Counted from the stretch's first letter, positions 1-9,159 are shown. The stretch is DNA of 64,000 nt from a bacterium (GCA_027021615.1 JALUTY010000126.1:1-64000); one strand, 5' to 3'. Notes: generated by a model not told the origin, from the letters alone. Translations and numbers: made by a program.

Positions 1-2
1 CG

Positions 3-71
3 TCGATGGACGAAGTGCTGAAACGGACCAACCCACTCCCAACGAACCCGGAGCTGCCGGTGGCTGCCTGA
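3..71 (+). CDS. 3' end of an unidentified gene (partial)
   Basis: An open frame enters from the left edge and ends at TGA 69-71. Its codons are rich in G/C at the third position, like real genes here. The visible tail reads MDEVLKRTNPLPTNPELPVA and ends in A. It is too short to assign a family. A second frame, starting at base 2, is also open and contains GGCLI, the same tetra/pentapeptide found at the end of the convergent gene at 471; its codon use is poorer, so frame 3 is preferred. Confidence 0.3.
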   Translation, partial: SMDEVLKRTNPLPTNPELPVAA

Positions 72-206
72 TCTACCAACCGAGGATGACGCGGTCGGTT
101 TCTTACACCACCTTGACGGACGTGACCTGTCCGGGAGGGGAAAGGGGACACTCTATAGTCCCTCCGTCAAGCAAAAAATTTACGGGCAGGGCCCGTGGCT
201 GGCTCA

Positions 207-474
207 TTAATACCAACGGAAGTATTGCCAGATCCCCGGCGTTCACAAGGGAACAAGCGGGTGGGGGGCTGGTGGAGAACCAGGCGCGGCCCTTCACATC
301 GCCGCGCCCTCACCAAGCCGGAATCGCCTTGGAAGTTCCGCAACTTCCGCCACCGGCACCCCGGCCTACCGGACTGACAACGGCATGCGAAGGCGCGGCG
401 AAAAGGGTGCCGCACTCGCGCCCGGCCGGAGCCAGCCCCCCACCCGCGGCCGGCAATACCTTCGTAGGCCTCAG
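207..474. mobile_element. Family A inverted-repeat element, copy A1 (268 bp)
   Basis: This is a non-coding element with imperfect terminal inverted repeats: left TTAATACC..GGAAGTATTGCC, right GGCAATACC..CGTAGGCCTCAG. It has the same length and about the same sequence as the copy at 23673-23940. TA follows the right end; the left flank reads CA, so one side of the expected TA duplication has decayed. The interior holds the GC-rich core also seen in families D and E. The right end supplies the stop codon of the convergent gene at 471-4623. Confidence 0.8.
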
Positions 475-3400
475 TACCACGGATCTCGGCTCAGGACCTG
501 GATGAGGCAGCCGCCCCCGCCCCCTCCGCCCGCGGCCGGCCCGGCCCCCGGGTCGCCGGTGGAATCCCCTCTCCCACCGTCCGTTCCGTCGGCCTCGGAG
601 GATCCGCTCGGCCCGCCCGACCCGGCCGGCACTCCACCCCCGCCGGTCCCGCCCGTGCCGTCCGGAGGCGGCTGGGCCACAGCGCCGCGGCCGACCCTCA
701 CGGTCACCGTTTGAACGTCGTGGACCGCGCCGGCCACATCCGCGATCACCACCCGGCCTTCGGCCGCGGTTCCCGCGCTCCCGTCGAACCCGTCGGCCAC
801 CGAGAGGAGCAGGAAGCCTGTGCCGCTGCGCACGTCCGGGGCCGCCGGGGAGACGACCACCAGGGCGTCGTTGCTCGACGCCGCGGTCCAGCGGAGCACG
901 CCTTCGCCTCCATTGGTCACCTCCAGGGTGGCGACGGGCGCATCCTCGGTCAGCTCCACGACCCCCGCGCTCACCGAGACCGCAGGCTCGCCCTCTTGGA
1001 TCGGGCTCCCGGCAGGGTTTGCCGTCCCTGCGTCCAGGGGTCGGCCGTCGGTCGCGTCGCCCACTCCGTCGCCGTCCGTGTCCGGGGAGAGCGGGTCGGT
1101 GGCGGTACCGGAGACCTCCAGGCCGTCGGCGAGCCCGTCGCCGTCCGGGTCCTCGTCGCTGTCGTCCGCGGCCGGGTCCAGCCCGTGATCCGATTCCCAA
1201 CCGTCGGGCATGCCGTCCAGATCGGCGTCCAAGAGGCTGCGGCCGGGCTCCAGGACGGCTGCTCCGGGGAGCGTCACGAACGAATCCGGCACCCCGCCGG
1301 CTTCGAGCACGCGGACCGTGAGGAGCACCCCTTGAGGCTCGTCCAGATCGGCGGTGTAGGTCACCCGCCAGGTCACCTCGGCCTCGTCGGGGCCGGCTCC
1401 GTCCTCGCCGTCGTCCGCGCTCAGGGCTCCCACGGTCACCTCTGCGGGCGTGTCCACGGTAAGGGACGGCGCATCGCCCGGATCGAGCCGGAGGGACACC
1501 CCGGCCACAGGGGTGGAGCCGGTGTTCCGGACGCGGGCGGTGACCGTGAAGGACTCGGGCGAGGCCGTGACGTCCGGGCCGCCCGTTTCCTCGGATGCGA
1601 GGGACACCTCCTCCACCACGACCGCGGGCTGGGCGAGCGCACCGGAACCGTCGGCGCCGAGCGCCTCGGCCGCCTCGGCGAGCGCGTCGGCCCTCCTCCG
1701 GTACGTCTCCAAGGCCGCCACCAGGCGGTTGCGCTCCGCGAGGTAGTACACGTCAGTCGGGCCGGCGTAGATCTCGAGCAGGGCGCGGAAGAGCAGGTCG
1801 GCCGCCATCCGGTGGAGCCCCAAGGCGTATCCCTGGAGCTCGGCCGCATCGGCCACGAAAGCGCTCGCGCCCTCGACGGTCAAGAGCCCCTGGAGCACGG
1901 TGGCCGCCACGGCGGACGCGGCCCGGTCCACCTCCTGGCTGGCCGACAGGAACGATCCCGCTGCCGTTGCGTAGGCCGAGAGGGCATCGTCCAGCCGGTC
2001 CTCCTCGAGCGCCAGGATCACCGGGTCGAGGGCGGTACCCGCCCCGTTCGCGGCCGTGGAGAGCCGAGCGGCCAGGTTCGGGTTCGGCCCCCCGGAGGCC
2101 GCCTCGCGCGGCGCGGCCCGGCCGGGCGGTGCGACGCCGTCCAGATCGGTGCGGCCGAAGGCCGCCGCCACGCCACGCTCCACCAGCCCCATTTCCACCA
2201 CGGTGCCGGGCTGGGGATAGACGAACGCGAAAAGGGTCGCGGGCACGTCCACGTTGGGCCCGCCGAGCACGCCGTAAAGCGTGAGAAACGGGATGCCGAA
2301 GCTCGTCGCGTTCGCCGTGTACTCGAGGGTCTTCGTGGCGACGGCCAGTCCCTTCCCCACGGGGCCTCCGAAATCTCCGATGGCCTCCACCACGTCGCCT
2401 CCGAACCCCCCAAGCGCGTCGGCGATTTCCGTGGAGAACGCGGTGATGGAGTTGTTGGTGACGAGCACGGCCTCGCCCATCTTCCGGTCGATCTCGTTGA
2501 AGGCCGCCCGGTCGGCCAGGAACCGGCCCCGATCGGCCTGGCTCCATCCCTGCATCAAGGCGAGGGCGGCCTCCAGGGAGTCCCGGGTGACCGAGGTATA
2601 GGAAAGCAACCCCGGGCCGTCCAGAAGGGTCTGGGCCTGGTCCCGGAGCACCTCGTGGATCAGGCGCTTCACAATGGCCTTGCGGCTGCCCCCGATCGTT
2701 TGGTGGATGGCGATCCCGATGACCGTGTGCACCATCGTCTCCATGTACGAGGCGATCTCCTTGGCCGTGCCACGGTCCATCTGCGCCGCGGCCAGGGCCT
2801 GGTTCACCGCGGAGAAGACGCCCTTCGCCACCAGCTTGGCCACCTTGGCGAGGTAGGATGCGAAGAGGGCCTGGTTGCTTCCGATGAGCTCCCCGATCTC
2901 CGCCTTGATCTCGGCGACCTCCCGGCTTTCTTTGATCTTCCATCCCTTGTCTTGTCCCGGAGCCGCGCCAGGTCCAAACGCTCCTGGAGGACCTTGAGCT
3001 GCTTCTCCGCCTCGGTGAGGGCCTTGCCCTTCTTGAACTGGAGTTCGTCCACCAGATCGCCCATCAGGTTCTCGAACGCCCCGAGCATGGTCTCGATCAG
3101 GGGCTTCGCGAACCGGGCCCCGCCCAGCACCAGGCGCTCGGCCAGGATGCCCCGACGGACGGCCTCCAGCTCCTCCGGGGTCTTGGTCGCCTTGACCCCC
3201 TCCAGGAACCGTTGGACCGCCTCCTCGGTGGCGCCGTAGTGATTGGGCCCGGCCTTGGAGAGCTCCACCACCAGACCTTCTTTGACCGAGATCTCGTCCA
3301 GGGGGTCCAGGGCAACCGGGGTCTCGGCTCCGGGCGGTTCCGGGTCGGCCCGCACGTTTCGCACCGTGGCGTTCGAGAAGTACACGGTCCGGGTCTCCCC

Positions 3401-4623
3401 GTCCGGCACGGCCAGGTCCACCGGCTCCTCGGCCTCGGCCCCCGTGACCTCGACGGTGTAGTAGGCCGGGCGGACCACCTGCAAGGTCCCCAGGGAAGCC
3501 CGCTCCAGGACCGGGATGCCTGGGAACGACACGAGTCCGCTCGCTCCCGTCAGGTCGCAGTCCACGCACTGGGCGACGGGCCCCAGCGTGGCCGCCGCCA
3601 CCCGCTGGGCGAACGCCTCGTTCGGTTCGTCCGGATCCTGGGGGGCGATGTAGCCGTCCTGCCGGAGCACCCGCACTGTGGCCTTGGAGAATTCGTCCCC
3701 GGGTTGGGTGACCACCAGCTCGGTGGAGGTCAGCCGAGCCGTGACCTCGCCCTCGGGGAGGTCGAGGTCCACGAGGGGCTGCGCCCTGCCCAGATCGAAC
3801 ACGAGCCGAGTCGGGGCCCGCCAGATGATGTCGGTGTTCTCCATGCACGACTCCGGCGGGTCGCACCCGCGAAGCGTGGTGCCCTGAGGCGGCGCAAAGA
3901 TCGGCGGGGAGAACCAAAACCCGATGCCCCGGCACAGCCCGAGGTCGGTGAACCCCTTCTCTTCCACCGGCGCCGTGCCGAAGCTCATGTAGTGGTCGAA
4001 CGCGACCACCCGCTCCCCCACCGGCAGCGATTCCCGGTCGAGGGTGGCCGTGAACCGGACGAACTCGACGCGCCCGGCCACGCCGGAAGCGGGGATCCCG
4101 TTTTCGTCGGGGGGTTCTCCGGCGTCCATGCGCCCCCCTCGACGCGCCCCATGCCCCCGCGAACGTCCTCGCGCCATTCGATGGCCCCCCTGATGTCGTA
4201 CGCGATCAGACGTCCCCCGGTGACCTGGTCAGAGGACGGCCGGCTCAGATCGAAGCGCAGGACCGGCACCCTCAGCCGTCCCCGGTACGTCATCAGGATG
4301 CGGGTCTGGATGATTCCGGGACCCGACTCCACAGCGCTCGTGCTCGTGTCGACGAGCTCGAGGGTGAGGTCACCGCCCACGGCCCGCACGCCGGAGACGA
4401 TCGCCTCGGTGGCCGCGTAGATACCGGAGATGTCGCAAGGGGTCGCGAAGAAATCCGCCACGTCCACGATCCTGCAGTCGGAACTCGCGGCCCACGCCTG
4501 CCCCCATGCGCCGGTCAGAAGGGCCCCTGCTACGGCAGCGAGAAGGCGTCGTCGGGTCCGACCCGGGAGTAAGGCGTTTTGGGGTGATAGAGCGGTGTCT
4601 GGTGAGGAGGGGAACGGTGACAT
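471..4623 (-). pseudogene. Large secreted protein with Ca-binding type repeats, broken by two frameshifts
   Basis: Three consecutive minus-strand frames join into one protein of about 1380 residues. Segment 1 (4623 to about 4140) has a signal peptide (RRRLLAAVAGALLTGAWGQA, then WA). Segment 2 runs to about 2950 and segment 3 to the stop at 471. Each junction needs one extra base: a six-G run near 4134-4139, and GGG near 2947. Homopolymer assembly errors are therefore as likely as real decay. The C-terminal third has a CARDB-like beta domain, thrombospondin type-3-like repeats (DADLDGMPDG, DTDGDGVGD), a BACON/Ig-like domain, a Gly/Pro linker and a tail of seven Gly followed by CLI. The stop codon TGA (473-471) lies inside element A1, so the native C-terminus is probably lost. 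The start at 4623 is chosen for its AGGAG ribosome site; an in-frame ATG at 4653 has none. The function is unknown; a cell-surface or adhesin-like role is inferred. Confidence 0.65.
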
Positions 4624-4763
4624 GGGACGGGCTCCTGGGTACGAGGTGGCCAAGGCGTGATCGTTCTCCGGCCGTTTCGCCAGGAGGATCGAGCCCCGGA
4701 CCTTCGTCCTTCCCCAGGGCCGAAAGACCTGGCCGCCCAGCGGGAGGAGGTGTTCGGTTTAGC

Positions 4764-4791
4764 AAAGTAAACCAGTTTGGTTTCTTGTCAA
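4764..4791 (-). promoter_or_regulatory. Promoter with embedded operator upstream of the secreted-protein gene
   Basis: On the minus strand, TTGACA (4791-4786) is followed after 16 bp by TACTTT (4769-4764). The spacer contains the inverted repeat AAACCA-N3-TGGTTT (4769-4783), a shape typical of TetR-like operators. The leader to the ATG at 4623 would be about 130 nt. No regulator gene lies next to it, so the regulator is unknown. Confidence 0.5.
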
Positions 4792-5026
4792 AACACGGAA
4801 GGGAAAATGAAGCGACGACGGACGGAGGCCGCGGTTCGTTCGGCGGAATCAGACGGCCCCGTCAGGATGGGAACGGAGAGGTTTGCGGCCCGGTCCGGAC
4901 AATGGACACCGGGGAGGAACTCGTGTGCTGACAGCAACGGAGCCGGGGAACGTTGTGGAAAAGGAGCCTTCTTGACTGTACCGACAAAAGTGTTCCCAAA
5001 TCTCAGCGCTGTTGCTGCGAGAACCA

Positions 5027-5200
5027 GCAGGTGGGGAACTCGTGGAGAGTCGGGTGCGACCCCTCACATCGCCGCGTTTCACTCGGCTTGGATTGCTTTG
5101 GGAGATCAAGAGCTTCCGCCACCGGTGCCCCGCGCTTACCGGGCCGACAACGGCGTGAGAAGGCGCCAAACGGCTCGACACCCACGTGCTCCTGGGGGGC
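5027..5200. repeat. Decayed family A relative
   Basis: The stretch keeps scattered family A blocks in the same order as copy A1: GTGGGGAACTCGTGGAGAGT, CACATCGCCGCG, CTTCCGCCACCGGTGCCCC, GACAACGGCGTGAGAAGGCG. The terminal repeats are not recognisable. The rest of the 4624-5298 gap holds only the promoter at 4764-4791 and no believable gene. Confidence 0.5.
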
Positions 5201-5298
5201 CGGCGCTCCGGAAAGAATCCCTGAGCGCTGGCGCCTCCTGCCCGATGGAGAGTCCGACGAACTCGCCTTCGGCTTCGCAAGCATCCGGGAGGTGGCAA

Positions 5299-5865
5299 TC
5301 AAGCGGGGGCAGGCGTTTTGGGCAGATCCTGGAGAAGGGCCTCCAGGCGCCCGGAGAAATCCTCGTCCAGGGCCCGGTCGAACTCGGCAAGCCAGGTCCG
5401 GATGTATTCCAGGTCCAGGTCGGGCCGTTTCAGGAGCACCGTGCGCGCATCCTCCAGGTCGCGGGGGCGCCCGGCAAAAACCTTGTGGATCACCAGGTCC
5501 TCGGCCGAGGCGAAGCGGACCACTTGGCCGCATAACGCCACGGGCACGGCCCGCTCGATGGCCTGCCGCTCGAACGGGGTGGAGGAGAACACGAAATCCA
5601 CGCGGACGCCGGACGGATGGCGGCACGGGAGCACCATCGTCTCGCGGACGAACGCCTCCGGGTCCACCAACGGCGTGAGGTCTATCCCGGGCAACAGGGC
5701 CAGCACCCGGGGGAGATCCTCGGGGGGAAGCCCCAGGGTGACGTCGATATCCCGCGTGAGGCGCGGTTCGCCGTGGAGGAGGACGGCTTGGCCGCCAATC
5801 ACCATGTAGGGGATCGACGCCTCATCGAGCCGTCTTGCGATGGAGGCCAGGATCGACCGGAACAT
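5299..5865 (-). CDS. Nucleotidyltransferase-fold protein (AbiEii/MNT-like toxin candidate)
   Basis: This is a 188-residue protein. Residues 20-45 contain GGQAVLLHGEPRLTRDID, the Gly-Gly and Asp-x-Asp signature of the minimal nucleotidyltransferase / AbiEii-toxin superfamily. A second acidic strand reads RVDFVF. The upstream partner (5822-6052) overlaps it by 44 bp, the usual arrangement of two-gene toxin-antitoxin or abortive-infection modules. In the family such proteins transfer nucleotides to tRNA or protein targets; the target here cannot be read. A fragment of a paralogue's 3' end survives at 15058-15125. Confidence 0.7.
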   Translation of the reverse strand: MFRSILASIARRLDEASIPYMVIGGQAVLLHGEPRLTRDIDVTLGLPPEDLPRVLALLPGIDLTPLVDPEAFVRETMVLPCRHPSGVRVDFVFSSTPFERQAIERAVPVALCGQVVRFASAEDLVIHKVFAGRPRDLEDARTVLLKRPDLDLEYIRTWLAEFDRALDEDFSGRLEALLQDLPKTPAPA

Positions 5866-6052
5866 TCACGATCTTCGCGACGCACAGGTCCACCTCGATT
5901 CCATCGAGGGGATCCTCGGGGGGCCACACCCCCAGCGCAACGGCCTCTTCGAGCAGCGCTTCCACGGTCCGGAAGGCCTCTTCGAGGTCCGGGGGGGCGG
6001 AACGGATGAGTTCGTCTTCCAAACGGCGCCAGGCGGCGTTCGGTCTCCACAT
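5822..6052 (-). CDS. Small partner protein of the nucleotidyltransferase (putative antitoxin)
   Basis: A 76-residue protein starting MWRPNAAWRRLEDELIRSA and ending GLHRKTAR. It precedes and overlaps the nucleotidyltransferase gene by 44 bp. The start at 6052 is preferred over a longer frame reaching 6244, because the extra N-terminus reads like translated intergenic DNA. The ribosome site is weak (GGGGACC). Its assignment as antitoxin or accessory subunit rests only on gene order and size; no family is recognised. Confidence 0.5.
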   Translation of the reverse strand: MWRPNAAWRRLEDELIRSAPPDLEEAFRTVEALLEEAVALGVWPPEDPLDGIEVDLCVAKIVNVPVDPGLHRKTAR

Positions 6053-6328
6053 GGTCCCCAGTGTAGCGGAAGGGCCCCGGTCCGGCAAACGGGGCCCGCA
6101 CGCACGGCACCTCGCCGAAAATCGCCTGGGGACGCTCGTGGGCCCGCGCCTCAAGTTTCCTTTTCGACCCGCCCTCCATTCCCCGGGGGCGCGGAGCATG
6201 CTGGTTTCGTAGGGCCACCCAGTGGCAGGCCGTGGCGGCCTCAAAACTTTAAAACTCGCCTGCGTCCCTCCTCACTCACGGCTTTGAGGAATGCAGGCAC
6301 CTGGGTCCATGGCACCACCCGCCACCCG

Positions 6329-6365
6329 GTGGGGAGTGGGGTGGGGAGTGGGGGTGGGGAGTGGG
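6329..6365. repeat. GTGGGGAG simple tandem repeat
   Basis: Three to four copies of a GTGGGGAGTGGG-type unit form a G-rich track on the plus strand. Its four-G runs could form a G-quadruplex; this is inference. No gene is visible in 6053-6594; this repeat and the hairpin next to it are the only features seen. Confidence 0.7.
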
Positions 6366-6407
6366 ACGCTGCTGCTTAGTTGCTTAGCAACAAGACAGCA
6401 GCGTCCC
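6363..6407. other. Perfect 12-bp inverted repeat (hairpin)
   Basis: GGGACGCTGCTG (6363-6374) is answered by CAGCAGCGTCCC (6396-6407). Between them lies a second inverted repeat, GTTGC-TTA-GCAAC. It has no T-tract, so a simple terminator is unlikely. It could be a protein-binding palindrome, an RNA hairpin, or a remnant of a mobile element. Confidence 0.6.
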
Positions 6408-6594
6408 CCTTCCCTTCCGCCCCCGAGGGCCTGGGCCTGCTCCTCCGCGGCAGGGCGATCAAGAGCCCTCCCGAAGTCTGGGGGTCCACCAGGAGCTCTT
6501 GCTCCTCCGGCCCGTCTGCGGCTCGCCGTCCTCCTGGCGCTCCCGTTCACCCGGCCCGTTCGGTGAGTACCGACGGGCAGGGTCCGGCTGCGCA

Positions 6595-7224
6595 CTATCC
6601 CTCCGGGATGTAGCGAGCCTCCTCCTCCGCCTGCGGGGCGATCTCACCGTCTGCCGGGCGTTCCAGCGCCATACCGTAGTGGTAGGGGGGAAGGTCCACG
6701 ATCCCTGGAGGCAGCATCCGGAACCCGGCATCCTGTGCCCAGGCCGCGCACTCCTTAGGCCGGGGCCGGATTTCCATCGGCGGCCCCCTCGGCGTGGAAG
6801 GGTCGGGGTTCCAGTGGAGGATGCCGAGACGGCCCCCGGGGGCCAGCACCCGGAACGCCTCGCGCAGAAGCACCTCGGGCCGTTCGAAGTGAAGGATGTT
6901 GAACAGCATGGCGTAGCCGGCGCTTCCGTCCGGAAGGCCCGTGCCGTGCTCCACAAAGTCGCGCACCCGCCCCACCACGTTGGTGAGCCCCGCCGCCCGG
7001 GCCCGGGCCAGCGTGCGCTCCACCATGGCCGGTTCCACGTCCAGGGCGTGCACCGTGCCGGGGGTAATCCGGGCGGCGGGCAGGGTGAACGTCCCGTATC
7101 CGCACCCGAAGTCCACCACGTCCCCGGCCGCCCGGGTGAGGCCCAGGGCCCGCAGGACCGCCTCCGGGGTGAAGAACCCCTCCCAGACCCCCTGGTCGGG
7201 CATCCCGCTCTCGCGGATCTTCAT
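6595..7224 (-). CDS. Class I SAM-dependent methyltransferase
   Basis: A 209-residue Rossmann-fold methyltransferase. SAM motif I is VVDFGCGYGTFTLPAA (residues 36-51), the acidic motif II is HALDVEP, and post-motif residues read GYAMLFNILHFERPE. GGAG lies just before ATG 7224. It is the third gene after the OsmC and PLP-enzyme genes (gap 64 bp), probably on the same transcript from the promoter at 9159. The substrate cannot be read; its place in an ArsR-controlled sulfur/selenium operon suggests a small thiol or metalloid, which is inference. Confidence 0.75.
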   Translation of the reverse strand: MKIRESGMPDQGVWEGFFTPEAVLRALGLTRAAGDVVDFGCGYGTFTLPAARITPGTVHALDVEPAMVERTLARARAAGLTNVVGRVRDFVEHGTGLPDGSAGYAMLFNILHFERPEVLLREAFRVLAPGGRLGILHWNPDPSTPRGPPMEIRPRPKECAAWAQDAGFRMLPPGIVDLPPYHYGMALERPADGEIAPQAEEEARYIPEG

Positions 7225-7288
7225 CCGTACTCCTTGGAACCTTGCGGCCTGGCACGGTGAGGACCCCGCGCCGACGCGAGGCCGGGGC

Positions 7289-8476
7289 TCAGCCCAAAGC
7301 CTGGGCCAGGTCCCCGATCAGGTCCTCCGTGTCCTCCAACCCGATGGACAGACGCACCATGCCGTCGGGGATGCCGCGCCTGCGCCGCTCCTCCGGGCTC
7401 ATGCCGTGGTGCGTCGTGGTGATCGGCTGGGTGACCAGGCTCTCGACCCCTCCCAGGCTGGCCGCGATGGAGAAAACCTCCAGGCGGTCGACCATGGCAG
7501 CGGTGGCATCTGCTTCGCCGTCGTACACGAAGCTCAGCATCCCGCCGAAGCCGCGCATCTGCCCACGGGCGACGGCGTGCCCAGGGAACCCGGACAGCCC
7601 CGGGTAGTTCACCTTGAGGACCTTGGGATGCCGTTCGAGGAACTCGGCCACCCGCTGGGCCGACCGGTTCTGGGCCCGGACCCGGACGGAAAGGGTGCGG
7701 ATGCTCCGGGCCAGGAGAAAGGCCACCTCGGGCGCCATGATCTGGCCGAGGTTCTTCCGCCACAGGCCGATGGGGGCTAGGAGCTCCGGACTGCCGATCA
7801 CGAGCCCGCCGGTGAGATCGCTGTGGCCCCCAAGGTACTTGGTGGCGCTGTGGATCACGAGATCGGCTCCCAGAGCGAGCGGGTTCTGGTTGACCGGGGA
7901 TGCGAACGTGTTGTCCACCACCGTGAGGGCGCCGCGGTCCCGGGCGGTCCGAGCGATGTGCCGGATGTCGAACACCTCCAGGTTCGGGTTGGTGGGGGTC
8001 TCGAAGAACACGATCCGGGTGCCCTCTCGGATCGCATCGGAAAGCCGGTCCACCTCGCTTCCCAAAAGGAAAGTCGTCTCGATGCCGAGGGTGGGGAGGT
8101 TGTCGGCCAGCAATTCGAACGTGCCCCCGTACACGTCGCCGATGCACACGATGTGGTCCCCGGCGTTGCAATGGGCGAGGAATGTGGCGGCCTCGGCCGC
8201 CATGCCCGACGCGAACGCGTAGCACAGGGCACCGCCTTCCAGGTCCGCGCACTTTCTCTCCAGGGCCCGGATCGTGGGGTTCAGGCCGTAACGGGTGTAC
8301 AGGTTGCCGTCCGGGTTGCGGCCCTCCACCACATCGAGGAGTGCCCGGGTGCTCGGAAACCCGAAAGTGGAGTGGTTGTAGAGGGGGATGTGGATGCCGC
8401 CCTGGGCGTCCAGGGGTTCCCCCGCGTGCACGCACCGGGTGGAAAAACCTCTCGCCTTCGTGTCCTCTTCGCGCAT
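7289..8476 (-). CDS. Cys/Met-metabolism PLP enzyme (cystathionine gamma-synthase/lyase family)
   Basis: A 395-residue trans-sulfuration enzyme. The PLP lysine lies in LVIHSATKYLGGHSD (about residues 195-210), and the cofactor pocket motifs YSRYG-like LYTRYGLNP and VVDNTFASP are present. Members act as cystathionine gamma-synthase, cystathionine gamma-lyase, methionine gamma-lyase or O-acylhomoserine sulfhydrylase; sequence alone does not separate these. The ATG overlaps the OsmC stop (TGATG), so the two are translationally coupled. An upstream extension of the frame to 8632 lies inside the OsmC gene and is rejected; AGAGGG precedes the chosen ATG. H2S release or consumption would fit the neighbours. 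Confidence 0.85.
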   Translation of the reverse strand: MREEDTKARGFSTRCVHAGEPLDAQGGIHIPLYNHSTFGFPSTRALLDVVEGRNPDGNLYTRYGLNPTIRALERKCADLEGGALCYAFASGMAAEAATFLAHCNAGDHIVCIGDVYGGTFELLADNLPTLGIETTFLLGSEVDRLSDAIREGTRIVFFETPTNPNLEVFDIRHIARTARDRGALTVVDNTFASPVNQNPLALGADLVIHSATKYLGGHSDLTGGLVIGSPELLAPIGLWRKNLGQIMAPEVAFLLARSIRTLSVRVRAQNRSAQRVAEFLERHPKVLKVNYPGLSGFPGHAVARGQMRGFGGMLSFVYDGEADATAAMVDRLEVFSIAASLGGVESLVTQPITTTHHGMSPEERRRRGIPDGMVRLSIGLEDTEDLIGDLAQALG

Positions 8477-9087
8477 CAGGTTCCCTCTCTTCCGGTCGAA
8501 GGGGTGGGCCGGGCGGTCACCTCTCCTGCCTCGATGTTGACGGTCACGGGTCTCTGGAGGATGTCGAGAACCGGGGATGTCCTTTTCACGTGCGCCCACA
8601 GGGCTTCGATCTGTGCCGGAGCCGCGTCGCAATCGAGGTCATAGGTCACCCGCACGCTGCCGTAACCCGGCGGGGTCTGGTCGGACAGCCCCAGGAACCC
8701 ATGGAGATCAAGGTCTCCCTCCAAGGTCAAAACCAGGCGCGATACCCGCACCCCCTCTGCGGCGGCGTTGTACACAAAGCCGACCACCAGACAGGAGCCC
8801 AAAGCGTGAAGAACCGCTTCCACCGCGTTCGGCCCCGCGTTGCCGCCAAGGAGCACCGAAGGTTCGTCCCCCACGAGGATGAAGGGGGCGTGTCGTGTCG
8901 TATCCTCCTCTCCAGCTCCGAAAAACTCCTGGATCCGCGTTCTGGCGTGCCCCCCTTCGACCCACTCGGTGCTGGCTCGAAAGGTGAAAAGCGCGAGGGC
9001 CGGGTGTTCCTTGACGGCGTTAATGGTTTGTACGAGCCGGTCCACGTCGACACCGTTCACAACGTTCCTCTCGTCCGCTGTTTCCAT
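8476..9087 (-). CDS. OsmC-family protein
   Basis: A 203-residue OsmC/Ohr-fold protein. A central region contains GGNAGPNAVEAVLHALGSCL (about residues 107-126), with the conserved cysteine of this family, and the fold's VYNAAAEGV helix follows. OsmC-like proteins reduce organic peroxides or, in some cases, handle persulfides. The start at 9087 gives METADER and a leader of about 40 nt from the promoter at 9131-9159; the longer frame crosses that promoter. It is the first gene of a three-gene operon with the PLP enzyme and a methyltransferase. Confidence 0.85.
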   Translation of the reverse strand: METADERNVVNGVDVDRLVQTINAVKEHPALALFTFRASTEWVEGGHARTRIQEFFGAGEEDTTRHAPFILVGDEPSVLLGGNAGPNAVEAVLHALGSCLVVGFVYNAAAEGVRVSRLVLTLEGDLDLHGFLGLSDQTPPGYGSVRVTYDLDCDAAPAQIEALWAHVKRTSPVLDILQRPVTVNIEAGEVTARPTPSTGREGT

Positions 9088-9113
9088 GATCGTCTCTCCG
9101 CTTCCGCACAGGT

Positions 9114-9159
9114 GTATATTCGAATATTCGCATATACAGGGTCCAAGCGGGCCTGTCAA
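9114..9159 (-). promoter_or_regulatory. Promoter and ArsR-type operator of the osmC operon
   Basis: On the minus strand, TTGACA (9159-9154) is followed after 17 bp by TATATG (9136-9131). An AT-rich operator covers 9114-9137; on the plus strand it reads ATATTCGAATATTCGCATA. The same word occurs at 12123-12145 in front of the arsR gene, with the same promoter architecture. The overlap with the -10 box fits repression. Confidence 0.8.

Noticed and set aside
86-505. Open frame of 139 codons on the plus strand
   Set aside because: It runs through most of element A1 and changes character with it; codon use is poor. Treated as repeat DNA.
711-3239. 842-codon plus-strand open frame
   Set aside because: It is antisense to the broken surface-protein gene. 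The Arg/Gly/His-rich, low-complexity reading is typical of shadow frames in GC-rich DNA. The same applies to the long frames at 17024, 40745 and 60395.
471-3935. A single 1154-residue protein from an ATG at 3935
   Set aside because: Its first part is an out-of-frame reading of segment 2; only the part after about 2950 belongs to the protein. The three-frame reconstruction explains the region better.
4125-4145. Programmed frameshifting in the surface-protein gene
   Set aside because: There is no X-XXY-YYZ slippery heptamer with a downstream structure, and a second shift would be needed later. Assembly error or decay is simpler.
4640-4760. Possible cyclic-di-GMP or other riboswitch in the leader of the surface-protein gene
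   Set aside because: Paired GC-rich blocks and a GGCGAAACGGCCGG stretch look suggestive, but the conserved elements of the known c-di-GMP classes are missing.
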